64,000 nucleotides of DNA, from positions 992,001 to 1,056,000 of the forward strand of contig JARFXM010000008.1 in assembly GCA_029532625.1 (NCBI GenBank), read 5' to 3'. The notes below the pieces were generated by a model. The model saw only the letters and a list, made by a program, of their open reading frames with translations, was not told where the DNA came from and made no database searches. The translations under genes and the position numbers were made by a program. The DNA comes from Lomentospora prolificans (Eukaryota > Ascomycota > Sordariomycetes > Microascales > Microascaceae). This document shows, piece after piece, positions 34,140 through 46,023 of the stretch; position 1 is the stretch's first letter; every line of letters starts with the position of its first letter.

Positions 34140-36783
34140 ATGGCGCCGACACCAGACGACCTCTCCACTCCGGGGACCGCCACGTACGACTCCGACACGC
34201 TCAAGGTTGGAGATGGCACCTGGGACTTCACAAAGGATACCTTTCTCCTGCCCAATCTCGTGGGGGTAAACTTTGAGACTATGAGATATAATGGTGAGTT
34301 GACGAGCGTTTGTTTGTCCCCTTCTCGGCGGGCGTGCGCTCCCAAACCCGGGACATGAGCTCGACACTGGTCGCTAACGCGCACTCCGGTGCCGGCTAGG
34401 CATGGGAAACCGATTTTCGTCTCTCACGCAATACCACAGCATCATCATTGCGCATGCCGTTCTTGCAGCGATTATTTTCCTCCTCATTATACCGCTCTCG
34501 GTTATGATGGCGCGGTTTTACGGCCGAACGTGGCTGCACGCTCGATTGAACGTCTTTGGAGGCATCTTGCTCTTGGTTGTCTTTATCCTCGGAAACTTTG
34601 CTGTCGGCCGGCAGCGAAGCCTTACGAACCCACACCATGGAATTGGCGTTGCCATTTTCCTCCTCTACATCCTCCAAATGGTAGGGGGTCGCCTCATTCA
34701 GAATATCCGAAAGCTTCGCTCTTTCAGAGTTATGCTGCACCAATGGTCTGGTCGGACGATCGCACTCCTCGGAATCACCCAGATCCCCCTCGGTCTCACG
34801 CTTTACGGATCGCCTCTGTATCTCTTCATCTTGTATGCTGTCTGGATGGCGCTCTTGGTTTTGATATATTTCATCCTGGACTTTAAGCGGCAAGGACGGC
34901 ATGGCGGTCACCACGGAGGTGGACGCTCTGATGCACATAGCCGACTCACGGGGTCCGAATACCCCGTCACTGACTCTGGATACACTGAAAAGACCGAGAA
35001 ACGAAAGTGGCTCGCGCCTCTCCTTGCCGGAGCCGGCATTCTCGCCTTCTTAAGTGCCAGGAAGAAAAAGGATCGCAGCCGCAGTCGCAGTAGAAGCCGA
35101 AGCCGAAGCCGAAGCCGATCACGATCTTATAGCCGGAGCCGAGTGGATCACTATCATGCTTCGTCGCACCCTGGAACAAGCTACTACGACGACGAAAAAT
35201 CCTACTATAGTGATCCGCCGAAGAAGGGTGGTGGGTTTTTGACGAAGCTCGCAGGGGCCGGCGCTGCTTTCGGTGCGTTCAAGCTCCTGTCCGGAATGGG
35301 AAAGAAGCGCAATCGGGGTTATGATGATGAGTACTCGGCCGTTTCCACCGATACGCCAAGCCGCCTGCCCCCTCCACGCCGTGGACCGAACACTGCCGAC
35401 GACCTCAGCGAGATTAGTGAGCAGTATCGACGAGACCCCCGCCTGCCTCCGACTATGGCTGCCCATGCGATGAGCGCCGCTTCTGGACCCCCTGGTAGCT
35501 CCCGGCCTTATGCTCCCCCGCGCCCAGCCCATTCTCGAACCTATTCTCGACACAGCTTCGATGATGATTCTTACGAGAGTCCTTCTAGGAGACCAAGGGA
35601 TAGCAAGGGGGGCGGAGTTGCCAAGGGTGTCTTAGCGGGCTTGGGAATGGGGTGGCTTGCGAGCAAATTTGGTAAGAAGAAGGCGCCAAGGGATGACGAG
35701 AGTTTCTATAGGGATGAAGACGAACGACGCTCGGGCTTCCACGGATCACGGTACACTGGCGACGGCTACCCGTCGCCTACTCGCAACAGTAGGAGGCATT
35801 CTCGACAGCCGTCTCGTCTTGGCGGTCGCCCTGCTCCTTCGCATGTTCTCAGCGAGGAGTCGTCCGTTGTTGAACCGCGCGGTGACTACGGCACAGGCCC
35901 CCCGATGCCCCCGCTAACTGGCTCCTTCCACGGAAATGCGCCACCGGCCCCGGCTCCGCCTCCCGCTCCCGGTTTCGTGCCGGTCCCTGGTGGATCGCGG
36001 CACGACGTTGAGCCCGTCAACATGCCCGCTATGCCCCCTGATCCGCTTGACTCTAGGAGTTCGTTGAATAGAGCCCCTAGCGATAGGTTGCAGAGGCGAG
36101 ACTCGTCCCGTCGACGACGTGCGGGTGCGGAAGCTGCTGCGGCTGCCGCGGCGTCGGCTAGTGTCCTCGCAGCGGAGGTGGAGCAACGACATAAAGACGA
36201 AAGGGGAGACAGGGAAGGCAGGGAAGGCAGGGAAGGTAGGGAAGGAAGAGAAGGCAGGGACCAGGGCACACCCAGTAGACCGCCCCGCACAACAACAGTC
36301 AAGATGACCGTCCACGACGACCGGGTCAACCTCCGGCGGCTGACTGACGAGGAGGCCGCCAACTCGAGACGGGATCACAAGTGGCGTCGCGGTGACTCTG
36401 TCAGCAGCCTCTCCGGTACCGAAACACCCAGCAGACGGTACCGCCGAGATTCGAGCCAACGACGCACCGAGTCAGCCGCGGGGAGAACAGTTGACGCTGA
36501 TTCCGCCCTGTCGCCGCCGAACCCGGCCTTCGCAGCTGGCAGGCGGCCAAAGGACTCGGCGTACTACTCAGGTGCTGCGGGACCTGCCACCACGACGCCG
36601 CCGCACTACAGCCAGCCCGTGTCGAGCATGGGTAGTGACAGCCACGGCACCTGGAGCGAGGCGATGAGCCCCTCGCCTGGCGATAGGCCGGCTGGGTCGG
36701 CGGCGGAGAATAGGCGGAGAAGGAGGCTCGAGAGGCGCAGGAGCGTGAGCACGAGGCCTGTGGGCGCGGAAATGTTTGACTGA
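34140..36783 (+). CDS. Cytochrome b561-type membrane protein with long RS-rich tail
   Basis: Exons 34140-34293 and 34400-36783 encode 845 residues. Residues about 65-215 contain five hydrophobic helices with histidines placed as in cytochrome b561 / ferric-reductase-like domains (YHSIIIAHAVLAAII, NPHHGIGVAIFLLYILQMVG, LHQWSGRTIALLGITQIPLG), suggesting a haem-binding transmembrane electron carrier. Next come a short soluble segment and another hydrophobic piece (LAPLLAGAGILAFLSA). A very long disordered cytoplasmic-type tail follows with an RS dipeptide tract (about 35080-35150), Gly-rich hydrophobic repeats (GFLTKLAGAGAAFGAFKLL, KGVLAGLGMGWLASKFG), Pro-rich sequence, an Ala run and a five-fold GRE repeat (about 36214-36260). 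Such fusions occur in filamentous fungi; function is unknown. Confidence 0.82.
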
Positions 36784-37474
36784 AGTCGCTAATTGCGGGA
36801 AGCACGGCGGTGATGACTTTTGACGATTCTGTTCCCCCCAGTGGCGAGTACGTGAGAACTATCGAAGCACCCCCGGCACGTGGCAAGGGAAATGAAGTTC
36901 ATTCGAATCAAAAAGGAAAAAAAAGTGAGACTGCATCTGGGCATGAATGGCAACTGGGAGCCATCGTCCATAAACGGCGTTTGTTTTTTGAGGGTTTTCT
37001 TTTGTTCATCCACGTCTATCGGGATTTTCCCCTATGTTGGGTCCCCGGGGGGGCGGGTTGTTCCCCTTATTATCTGGCAAACTCTTGGGTTGTCTGGATT
37101 TGATGGAGAAGCCATACGACTGGTTGATAGATGGACTGGGCTATACCTTGTTGCTTTTCATAATGTATTATGACGGACTCGACACTTTATATATATTGGA
37201 ATTTAATTTGGTTTCAAGGTTGACTTTTGAAGCTTACTTTTTCATGGTGATGTATTTGTCTATACCTAGTAGTCTCCTTCGTAAACCCATGCTAAGTGTT
37301 TGGATATCCAGTTTCGCAGCTGAACTGTCGCTGTGTGGACTGCCTTGTTAGGCAAACACCGTATCAGTTGGATGCTGGGTAAGATGGCTAGACGATTTCC
37401 GTAGGGGTATCCTGAACTCGTACAATTTTGCAGAAGCGTCGGTTGATGATGTGCCACCACGCACAGCAACGTAG
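36784..37474. other. Convergent intergenic region, b561-type / Spp2
   Basis: The 3' flanks of two converging genes are T-rich in parts. No gene was recognised. Confidence 0.6.
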
Positions 37475-38548
37475 TTATCGGCGGGAGTGGTGATGTCTGT
37501 CGTCCCGATCATATCGTCCATGCCTTCCATCGCGTTCATGCTCGCGCTCCCTCTCCCTCTCCCTCTTGTAGCTGTCTCTATTATCCCGCCCTCTGGACTC
37601 CCTATCCTTCGCCTTCTCTCGGTTATAGTCGGCCAAGCGCTTGGGCCTCGACCCTCCCTTTCCGCCCTTGTGATCCCAGCCCCCAAGATCTTCGGCGTCC
37701 TTCAACTGCTTTGCGCCGAGGCCTAACTGATTCGGCCGCCGGCGCACGTCTTTGAAGCCCGGGCGGGAGAACTCGCCGTTCCAGCCCATGCCGCGGAGCA
37801 TGGCGGCACCGAACTCGGTTACGTCGATGCCTGTGTCTGCTTCGAGGGAGTCCGGCGGAGGTGCTTCCCTGACGTCTCGGCGGAAGGCGTCTGCTTCGGA
37901 TAGCACGATGACCTTTTCTGGTTTGTCGCTGGTTTTACCCATGAGTCTGTCGAGGGCCTGTTGCTCGACGGACTGTGCGGTCGGTTCTTTCTCGGCCCCC
38001 GTCTGAGAAGTATCACCAGCTTCTTGCTTGGTTTCTTCGCTCGGCGTGGCCTCGGGCTTCTTTGTCAAGGTCAAACCCCACTTCACCTCCTTATCCTCAT
38101 CGGCCGGCTCCACCTCCCGATTCGACTCCTCCCGGCTCGCGCTTTTCCGCCCCTCCACCCGACTCCGCATCTTGTTCCGCAGCCCCTGCTCAGGCGGCTT
38201 GATAATCTTTGGCGTGTCGCCCAACTCGATGATGCCTTCTGCCCCGCGCCTCGGACTCCTCCGCCTCCCGTCCCGGTCCTGGTCCCTGTGCCTGCCTCGA
38301 TCCCTATCCCTCTCGTCGCGCCGGTTGCCGCCCTCGAAAGGCCTGCTCCTCCCGCTTCCGCCGCGCCTGCTGCGCTCCGAGTCGGAGCCTGAATCTGAGT
38401 CGTCGCCGAGGGCGTTTGTGCGCCGGCGCTTGCCCAGGGTTGAGGATGGGCTTGTGCGTCTGGGGTCGGAGGAGCCATTTTGTTTCGAGGAGCCGAATTT
38501 TATGGACATGCGTGGCGCCTTTGGCGGCGCGTCGGATGATCGGTCCAT
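37475..38548 (-). CDS. spp2: Pre-mRNA-splicing factor Spp2 (G-patch protein)
   Basis: The single exon encodes 357 residues from an ATG at 38548. The G-patch lies at about 244-280 (TEFGAAMLRGMGWNGEF, then RRRPNQLGLGAK), the region through which Spp2 activates the DEAH helicase Prp2 in the Bact spliceosome. The N-terminal half is highly charged with basic/acidic Arg-Asp-Glu repeats, and the C-terminus is an Arg/Glu/His-rich tail (KREREREREHERDGRHG). The sequence EVKWGLTLTKK before the G-patch is typical of fungal Spp2/GPKOW proteins. It acts in the nucleus. Confidence 0.92.
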   Translation of the reverse strand: MDRSSDAPPKAPRMSIKFGSSKQNGSSDPRRTSPSSTLGKRRRTNALGDDSDSGSDSERSRRGGSGRSRPFEGGNRRDERDRDRGRHRDQDRDGRRRSPRRGAEGIIELGDTPKIIKPPEQGLRNKMRSRVEGRKSASREESNREVEPADEDKEVKWGLTLTKKPEATPSEETKQEAGDTSQTGAEKEPTAQSVEQQALDRLMGKTSDKPEKVIVLSEADAFRRDVREAPPPDSLEADTGIDVTEFGAAMLRGMGWNGEFSRPGFKDVRRRPNQLGLGAKQLKDAEDLGGWDHKGGKGGSRPKRLADYNREKAKDRESRGRDNRDSYKREREREREHERDGRHGRYDRDDRHHHSRR

Positions 38549-40060
38549 GAGTTTTTTGAGGGATTTGAGGGCGTTCAGGGGAGTTCGAGGCGGGACGGCG
38601 GTGGTGATGGGTCACGGTTTGATCGATGGGTATTTCTCGAGGTTGGAGGCGGCATCGAAGGTTAAAAAAGTGACAGGCGAATGTACCTAAGTACACCGGT
38701 AAGTTGGGAGCCTTGGCGTGACGCCACAGTTACGGACTTGAGTGGCTGGTGAAGGAAGCAAGCCACGTAAGGATCGATCCGACTCCGACGGAGACCCAAG
38801 ATCGCTGACGTAAATTACAAGTCACACAGTTTCGATCGACAAGTCTGGTTGGGGAAATCTCCACCAGAGTCACTTTCCAAGTACCCATCGTGTTAGTCTC
38901 CGTCCTAGTCTTCCACTAGTGGAGCGGCTTTCTGCCTGTATGACCTGGATCTCAAAACATGTTTGACCATGTCGAGAGTACCATATTGCGGAGCTCTATT
39001 ATTGGGGGGTTGCTAAGAAATTGATATTTTTTAAGGTTCGCGCTTGGGTGCACCCATCAATAAAATCTTTTGCCCTGGCAGGTCGGATATGGAAGAAAGT
39101 TCGCAGCCGTCGGAACGAGACTGGGTGATATAATATACGGAGTACTTCGCAGTCTTGGTATTTTGGTGTGAAGAGCCGATCCAAACGTGAACAGAAAAGT
39201 AAAATCAGGATCTTCCGGGGGCCCTTGCATTTTCCTGGTTATCCTGGACAGGGGGATGGATTGATCAAGTCTGGTGGTGATGTCGCGTGGCGTACTATTG
39301 ATGCTAACTTTGATTGGAAAGAGCTAGGTGGAGGCCTATTATTACCTGAGCGTTCGAGGACTGGTCCACCCAAGGGCTGGAGGTACGAAGCATATTGTCA
39401 AGTATTAGCGTATTCTAGGGAGCTCCTGCAGCCAGCATTTCTGGAGGGATTAGGCACCCGAATTTCCCAGCCTGCACTGTGCTACGGTCGCTCTAACCAG
39501 ATAGGGTACCTGCAGCTACTCTAGTCATATCGTGCATGATCCTAAGGCCTGAGCATTTCATGTTAGAAGTGACCTGCCATTTGAAGTACACAGTATATTC
39601 CTCGATGTGAGCGACACCCGGCCCAGGCCTTTTCACTCGATAGCCACAGCAAACCCCTTGAGGGCCACCACTGGCTCCAGCTCTTCCCCCCCTTCACCCT
39701 CCACCAGCCCGTTATTACCGAAGAGAAGAAGCCTGCCGCTGACAGTGGGAAAGAAGAAAAAGGACAACGGCGGCAAGACGAAGAAAAAAGGGAAAGACCA
39801 GAAGGGGGAAAAAAATTAACAGACGCCTGTTACTGGTAAAAAACTCTCTCACCAGCACAGCACCACCACCACCACCAAAATCTGGGCGAGGAGGAATTTT
39901 CCGTGGACGCTCAACACGACTTTGGCAATCGCAATCAATTGTCATAACCCAACAACGCGATTTTCATCCCATCTGATTGCGTTTTCCATCTCGCCCGACC
40001 CCAAGAATTATTGGCAAACATCCGTTTTGATGAAAAACGGATGTCGCGGCCTCGAATGCT
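38549..40060. other. Divergent intergenic region, Spp2 / VID21
   Basis: A 1.5-kb gap between divergent genes holds the promoters of Spp2 and VID21. A 118-codon open frame at 39168-39524 starts with GTG and resembles no family. A TTTGATGAAAAACGG segment and a CA/CCACC-rich leader precede VID21. Confidence 0.5.
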
Positions 40061-43000
40061 ATGACTGAGGTCGGGCCTGCCGATCGATCCAGGCTCCTGC
40101 GATCAAAAGAGGACGAGCGCAGGTATGAAACCCTTCGCGCGATAGAGAAAAAAATTCCGATTAGAATGGGCCCGAATTCGATGTGTTGACAATTTTTTGC
40201 AGCTCAATCCTGTCGACGAGGAAGAGGAAGTTCACCCAGTTCTTCGCCGCCGCCGCCGCGCCTGACACCCTACCAAACCATGAAATCGCGAACCCCAACG
40301 CGCCGAATGCGAGCCCTAGCGACTTCAACGCTTACGACCATTCCAGCGTCTTACAGTATGTTTCGATAATTCCCTGGATAAATTTCGCGTCTGTCCCGTC
40401 GCGTTTTTCCCCGTCTTTTGGAGTGGCGTTTCCCAGTCGTCGCCGTTTGCATCACTAACATGTTAGGCGTAGGGGTAAGAAATTCGGCGACGCCAACGTT
40501 TCGAGCGCGCCCGCGTTAAATCTCAATGGCCTCGCACGCTTCTTCAAGGCGGCTGGTGTCTGGGGCGTCGTCCCCGATGGCCAGCCCGCCGTGGCAGCCG
40601 TCACAAATGGAGTGAGAGCCGCCGTTCCCCCGACACACCAGCAAACGACGCCCTTACCGACGCCAGTGTTGCCTCCAACGCACGTTAACGATGAAAAGAA
40701 ACGTCCGATCCTGGCACCAAACGCTCTACCTCAAGGCGCGGCCGCAGTGCCGACCCCCGTCGCGCAGCGCGAAACCAAGAAGCCCAAGACGACCACTTCC
40801 TCGCCTCATATACCACCCCCCTCCACTCCTACCCCTACACCCATTCCTAGCGTTGCGACTCGACCGACCGCCGAACTTGGAACGAATGGGGCACCAGAGA
40901 AGGTACCCCCGAAGCCAGTGCCCACTCCAGCGAGCAGGACAGCAACTCCACCTACGCCGATCCTGAAGCCTGTGCCTGCTCCCGAGACCAAGGCTCCTCA
41001 ACCTCCCCCTGGGCCAGCGCTCGTTCCGACCCCCGTGCCGTCGCAGGCCAAGCCTTTGGTGCCTCTAGCACCGCGAACCGTAACCGCGCCCCCTACCATT
41101 GTACCACCGACGAAAGTATCAGCACCCGTGGCGAAACCCCAGGAGGGTGGCCGGCAGCAAGATGCAGCGTCGTCCCCGGCATCTACTGTCCCGAGCGCAA
41201 CCACTCCTGCGGTTCAGGATGTGTCTGCCACCACTAGCCCTGAGCAGGAAGAAGTTCAGCCTGCGCAGAGAGGAGGCAAGGGTAGTGATGATCAAGATAC
41301 GGTTATGCTTGACGCGCCTAGTGTGGTGCCAGAGAAATCCCCGGTCCCAGCGTCAACTGGCCCTTCGCCAACTCCGACGGTATCCGACACGAGTAGGAAG
41401 GATGCTACACCTCGGCCTGCAGTTGTTGAGAAGAAGCCTACTCATCAACCCGTAATACAGCCACCCTCTACCACGCCGCCTGTTAGGACGACCATTCCTG
41501 TCACGAAACCCGAGCCAGCGGCCACACTGGTACAGAAGCAACCCCCCGTCGCTAAACCCCCGACGCCTCCCGTATCCGAGCCCGCTAAACCTGCACCGGT
41601 GCCTCCTCCCCAACGTACCGATGTCCCAAAGCCCGCAACGCCAGCTCTGTCGGAGAGCATGAGTGGGGACAAACCTGCGCCGACTTCTGCCGTAAAGGAG
41701 CCTGCGCCCAAACCCGTCCCTATCGAAACTAAGCAAGCAATCTCAGTCCCGCCTGCGATCCCTGCTCAGCAGCCCCGGCAAATCGCACCGACGGCAGGCG
41801 AAACCCCGCAACCTGAGAGGGCGGTGACACGAGTATCTTCTGGCGCGATTCGTCAAAAGTCCGTTTCGGAGATCCTAGGCGGGTCGCTCAAGACGCAGAG
41901 ACCCGCGCCTGCGGAGAAGGCGTCCTCGACGACAAAGAGCGCGTCTGGTTACCCTACAACTCCCTCGACGTCACGACCTAAAGGTCAGCTCCAGAAGAGA
42001 CGGGAAAGAGAGATGAATCAGGTATCAAAGGTAGTATTTGGGAAGCAACCTAAGCGGTCCGACGACAGGTCAATGGCGAGTCAGCAGCAGCAAGGGACGA
42101 CTTCACCGGCCGATGATTACTTTACTCCTCTCTTTATCGAAGGCTTCATCTCAAGGTCCTCTTGGATGAAGCCCCTAGGTGCTCTCCTTAACCAGGCGCA
42201 TAAGAGCATTTCCTCCTCCGACGCGATGCTGGCTTACGAAGATGACCAAGCATGCAAAATCCTTAAGCGAGTTTACCTCCTCCAACACACCAACAAGTGG
42301 TCTCTCCGGCAGCGAGAGCGCTGCCCAGAACCGACCCGGCCTCCTTCCCACCTAGACGTCATGCTCCAGGAGATGAAGTGGATGCGGACAGATTTTCGTG
42401 AAGAACGTAAGTGGAAGATGGCCATGGCAAGAATTCTAGCAACCGCCTGTGCCAAGTGGCATGCCGCTACCCCCGAGGAGCGTCTCGCGCTCCAAGTTGC
42501 GGCCCGCCCGCCTCCAAAGGAGCCGGTGGATCGGGAGGTGGATATGCTAGATGCGGACGCGACGGCCGATGACCCTGAGCGTATGCCTGTCCTTGTCAAA
42601 GGCGACTCCGACATGTCGGCTCTTAATGATGAAGTCGACATCATTTCGCCTTCCGCCATCTTCGCGCTTCCGGAGGATCAAGTGGTATTCGCCCTTCGCC
42701 GATCTCCTACATCAGACCTACTTCTATCTGAATTACCCCTGTATGGATCACCCCTTAAGGTGCCGAGCTCCGACATTATACAGCCTGATTATGACCCCGA
42801 CGCGCTGTGGCGTCGTCCTGCTCTGCCGTTGAGCAAGTATGTGGAAGGCGACATGAAACTGATCACAGAAGGACAACCCACGTGGCAAACTAAATTCATG
42901 TACGATGATGAGTCCGACGATGATGATCAGGATAAGTACCAGCCAACTGCGCCGTCTGGCAGCCGTCGTGGCTGGCTCCCTCCGGAGAAGACCGATGTTG

Positions 43001-45075
43001 CGTTGTTCAACCCTGAAATGAAGCCTATTCGGGATCGCCTCCACGCCAGTCATCAATTCCGACCACCAAGTGAGCACCCGATGCCTCCCCAGAGCTTCTA
43101 CGAGAATCGTGTCGCATCTCAGTGGACAGCAGCCGAAGACGAAGAGCTAAGGAACTTGGTGAACCAATACCAATACAATTGGTCTCTCATCTCGGACATT
43201 CTCACTCCTCGATCCTCTTTTGTCTCTGGGGCCGAGAGGCGTACGGCTTGGGAGTGCTTCGAGCGGTGGCTTCAGCTTGAACCACTATCTGCTGATTTGG
43301 CTAAGACGCAGTACTTCCGTGCCTACAACCACCGCATCGAGAATGCTCAGCGTGTCGTTGCGCAGCAACACCAGGCTGCTACCCAACAGGCTGCGGCCAA
43401 TGGTCAGCCCCCTCCGAAGCGTCGACAGTGTGTCCCGGTGAGAGTAGAGAGGAGACACAACAGGAGGCACATCAACCTAATCGGCGCCATGATGAAGGTG
43501 GCCAAGAAACGAGAAACTACGGCCCAGAAGCAACAAGCGCAGGCGACGATGATTGCGATGCGCAAGGCCAACGAGAACCCGCAGCAGCAACAACCACGAC
43601 CACAAGCACCGATCAAGACACCGAGGGATTACAGCATAATGAGATGGGAGCGCGACCAGGCACTAGCAGAAAAGATGGCACAATATGCCCAGCGCCACGA
43701 GGCCCAAAAGAGGGTAAGTCCACGTGCTACATGCATTTCCGCCCGTGCCGTCTTGTAACTAACAATTGAGTACCAGGCTGCCATGCAAGCAAGGCAAGCC
43801 GCCTCGATGGCCAACGCCGCCGCGGTCGCCGCCGCTGGTCAAGTGCCTCAGAACGCTGCTGCTGCTCAACTCGCAGCTACAAATCCACTCGCAGGTGTTC
43901 CCCGTGTCAACATGCCGAATCAATTCGGTATGGCGGGCCAGGTGCGGCCTGGTGTGCCTCTTCAAGGAGGTGTCGGTGTCAATGGCATCGGCTCAGTACC
44001 CGCTCACCTTGCCGCCAACCTTGTCCGTCAAATGCCGCTCAACGGTGTTCCTCAAGCGCAAATGCAGGCCACTATACAGTCGCAGCAGCATCGAATGCCC
44101 CTCGCTAACCCCCAGGAAGCCCACGTGATTATGCAGGCTCGTCGGATCTCTGAGCAGCAACGCGCGGCTGTACAGCTTCAGCATCAGCAAGGTGGGACTC
44201 CTCAGCCTCAAACGTCGCCACAGCCACAGGGTCCGCAGCCACAGCAGCAGCCACAACAACAGCAACAGACACAAGCTCAAGCTCAAGCACAGGCACAGGC
44301 ACAAGCCCAAGCCCAGGCGCAAGCCCAGGCTCAAGCCCAAGCTATGGCTCGCGCTAACAGTGGCCGTCAAGGCTCTCCTCCTAACATACGCAATGGCCTT
44401 AATGGGCTCAACCAGCAAAACTACATGGCTAATGCCCAGGCGGTGATGGCTTCTTTCGGTGTGGGCGGTCCTAACGGTGTTGCCGCCCTCAACGCCCTTC
44501 AGAATGCGGGGCTCCACCTTCCCTCTGGTTCGCCGAGGCCACAAAGCACTAGTCCCAACGTCTCCAGCGCGCTGGCTGCACAGATCACAGCTTTGGAATC
44601 GCAGTTCAGGCAAAAGAACCCGAGCGCGACTCCGGAGCAGGCTCGACAATTTGCCACGGATCAACTTACCCGCATCATGCTTGCTCAACGGGCCAGTATG
44701 TCCCAGCAAGCCATGAACGCGGCTGCTGGAGGAGTGGCACAGCAGGGTATGGTTAATGGCCTGGCTGGTGCTAGCCCGGCCCAATATGCGGCGATGCTTA
44801 GGCAGCAACAGGCTCAAGCACAGGCTCAAGCTCAAGCACAGGCACAGGCACAGGCCCAAGCTAAGGCACAAGCGCAGGCTCAAGCCCAAGCACAGGCTCA
44901 GGCCCAGGCTCAGGCCCAGGCTCAAGCGCAGGCACAGGTACAGGCTCAGGCTCAGCAACAAGGACAGCAAGCGTCACAAACGCAAGGCGCCCCTCAGTCT
45001 TCAGTAGCCACACCCACTCTTGCTGCCGCACAGCATCAAAGAACTCCCAGTAAAAGCGCTACGCCCGGCAAATAA
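40061..45075 (+). CDS. vid21: NuA4 histone acetyltransferase scaffold Vid21/Eaf1
   Basis: Exons 40061-40122, 40203-40355, 40467-43713 and 43777-45075 encode 1586 residues. The start MTEVGPADRSRLLRSKEDER, continuing into ILSTRKRKFTQFFAAA, matches the fungal Vid21 N-terminus. A long Pro/Thr-rich disordered region follows. The HSA helicase/actin-related-protein-binding domain (about 690-765; HLDVMLQEMKWMRTDFREER) recruits Arp4 and actin. A SANT/Myb domain (about 951-1020; SQWTAAEDEELRNLVNQYQY, NWSLISDIL) follows. The C-terminus is Gln/Ala-rich with two QA-repeat tracts. Eaf1 is the platform of the NuA4 complex that acetylates H4 and H2A. All three introns are short with standard signals. Confidence 0.95.
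44266..44345. repeat. CARGCN hexanucleotide repeat (poly-QA), tract 1
   Basis: Imperfect tandem CA(A/G)GC(N) units within VID21 exon 4 encode alternating Gln-Ala. Third positions vary, so the protein repeat is better conserved than the DNA. Confidence 0.85.
44804..44960. repeat. CARGCN hexanucleotide repeat (poly-QA), tract 2
   Basis: A second, longer block of the same hexanucleotide encodes more than 20 Gln-Ala units with a few Lys or Val interruptions near the C-terminus of Vid21. Confidence 0.85.
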
Positions 45076-46023
45076 AGTCTGGGGTGAACGTTGGGAGGGA
45101 TCGGCGCAGCAATCTATGATTTCTTTGGCTATCCTCGACACAAGTGCGCTGTGGAATACGTGGATGGGGCATATCTTTCTTATCAAAATAGATGGGAACT
45201 CGCTTTCGGTTCGGGGCATCTTGCTATTCATGGGAAATGGGAGGTTCAGCGGCGATTACATGCATTGCTAGTATTGGGACTCTTGATAGACTACTCCCAG
45301 CTTCGTTTTTCTTTTTCCTTTTCTTTTTTTCGTGCGTTTTACTCTCTTCTTGTTTGTAGATGTAGTCCCAGCCGAGGACACCTGTTATTATAATTAAACG
45401 CAGGCGAGGATGCAGTCACCTCGGCCTTTACTTCTTACACCACATATGGCATCAAAAGTCTGGTGAACAAGGTGAAATGTGGACGTGGGAATGGAATCGG
45501 TGATGTATTTTTGCAAACACTACGTAGTGTTCCGTTAACAGTGAGGCCGGAAGGGATGACAAATCCAGCTGACTAAGGTCACCCACTATTAACAGGAGCC
45601 TGACACCGAAGGCACCTCGATTTTGAGGTACAAATGGAATGTACTACTGATTGGAGCTTGGACCAAGGCTCCAGTATGTACCACATCACCAAAAGAATAT
45701 GACACAGTACCGCGGTGTCGCGATAAGGAAAGTTGGCGACTTTCTGGATCCTTTCTCGTCTCCATCCAACCTTCCCCAAAAACAACCCCCCCTCATCCCA
45801 AAAGTCTCACCTTGGCTGATTGAGGCCTCAATACCGCAAATCCCTTGGCTGGCGGTGAAACCTCCCTTTTGCCAGGCATCTCTGCACTGCAAGTTCATGT
45901 GTCCCTCAGCTGCTACCATTCGCGCTCGCTTGAGCCTCACCATCGGACCCTTCCCGCGCAGTATACCTTAAATCTGTACCTCGACCCTGGAACTGGCTTT
46001 ACAACATTAACCCCTCCCGCGCG
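45076..46023. other. Intergenic region, VID21 / Na+/H+ exchanger
   Basis: This contains the VID21 3' UTR with a T-rich stretch near 45310-45350 and the exchanger promoter. No gene was recognised. Confidence 0.55.

Noticed and set aside
39168..39524. 118-codon plus-strand open frame
   Set aside because: GTG start, no domain or splice support.
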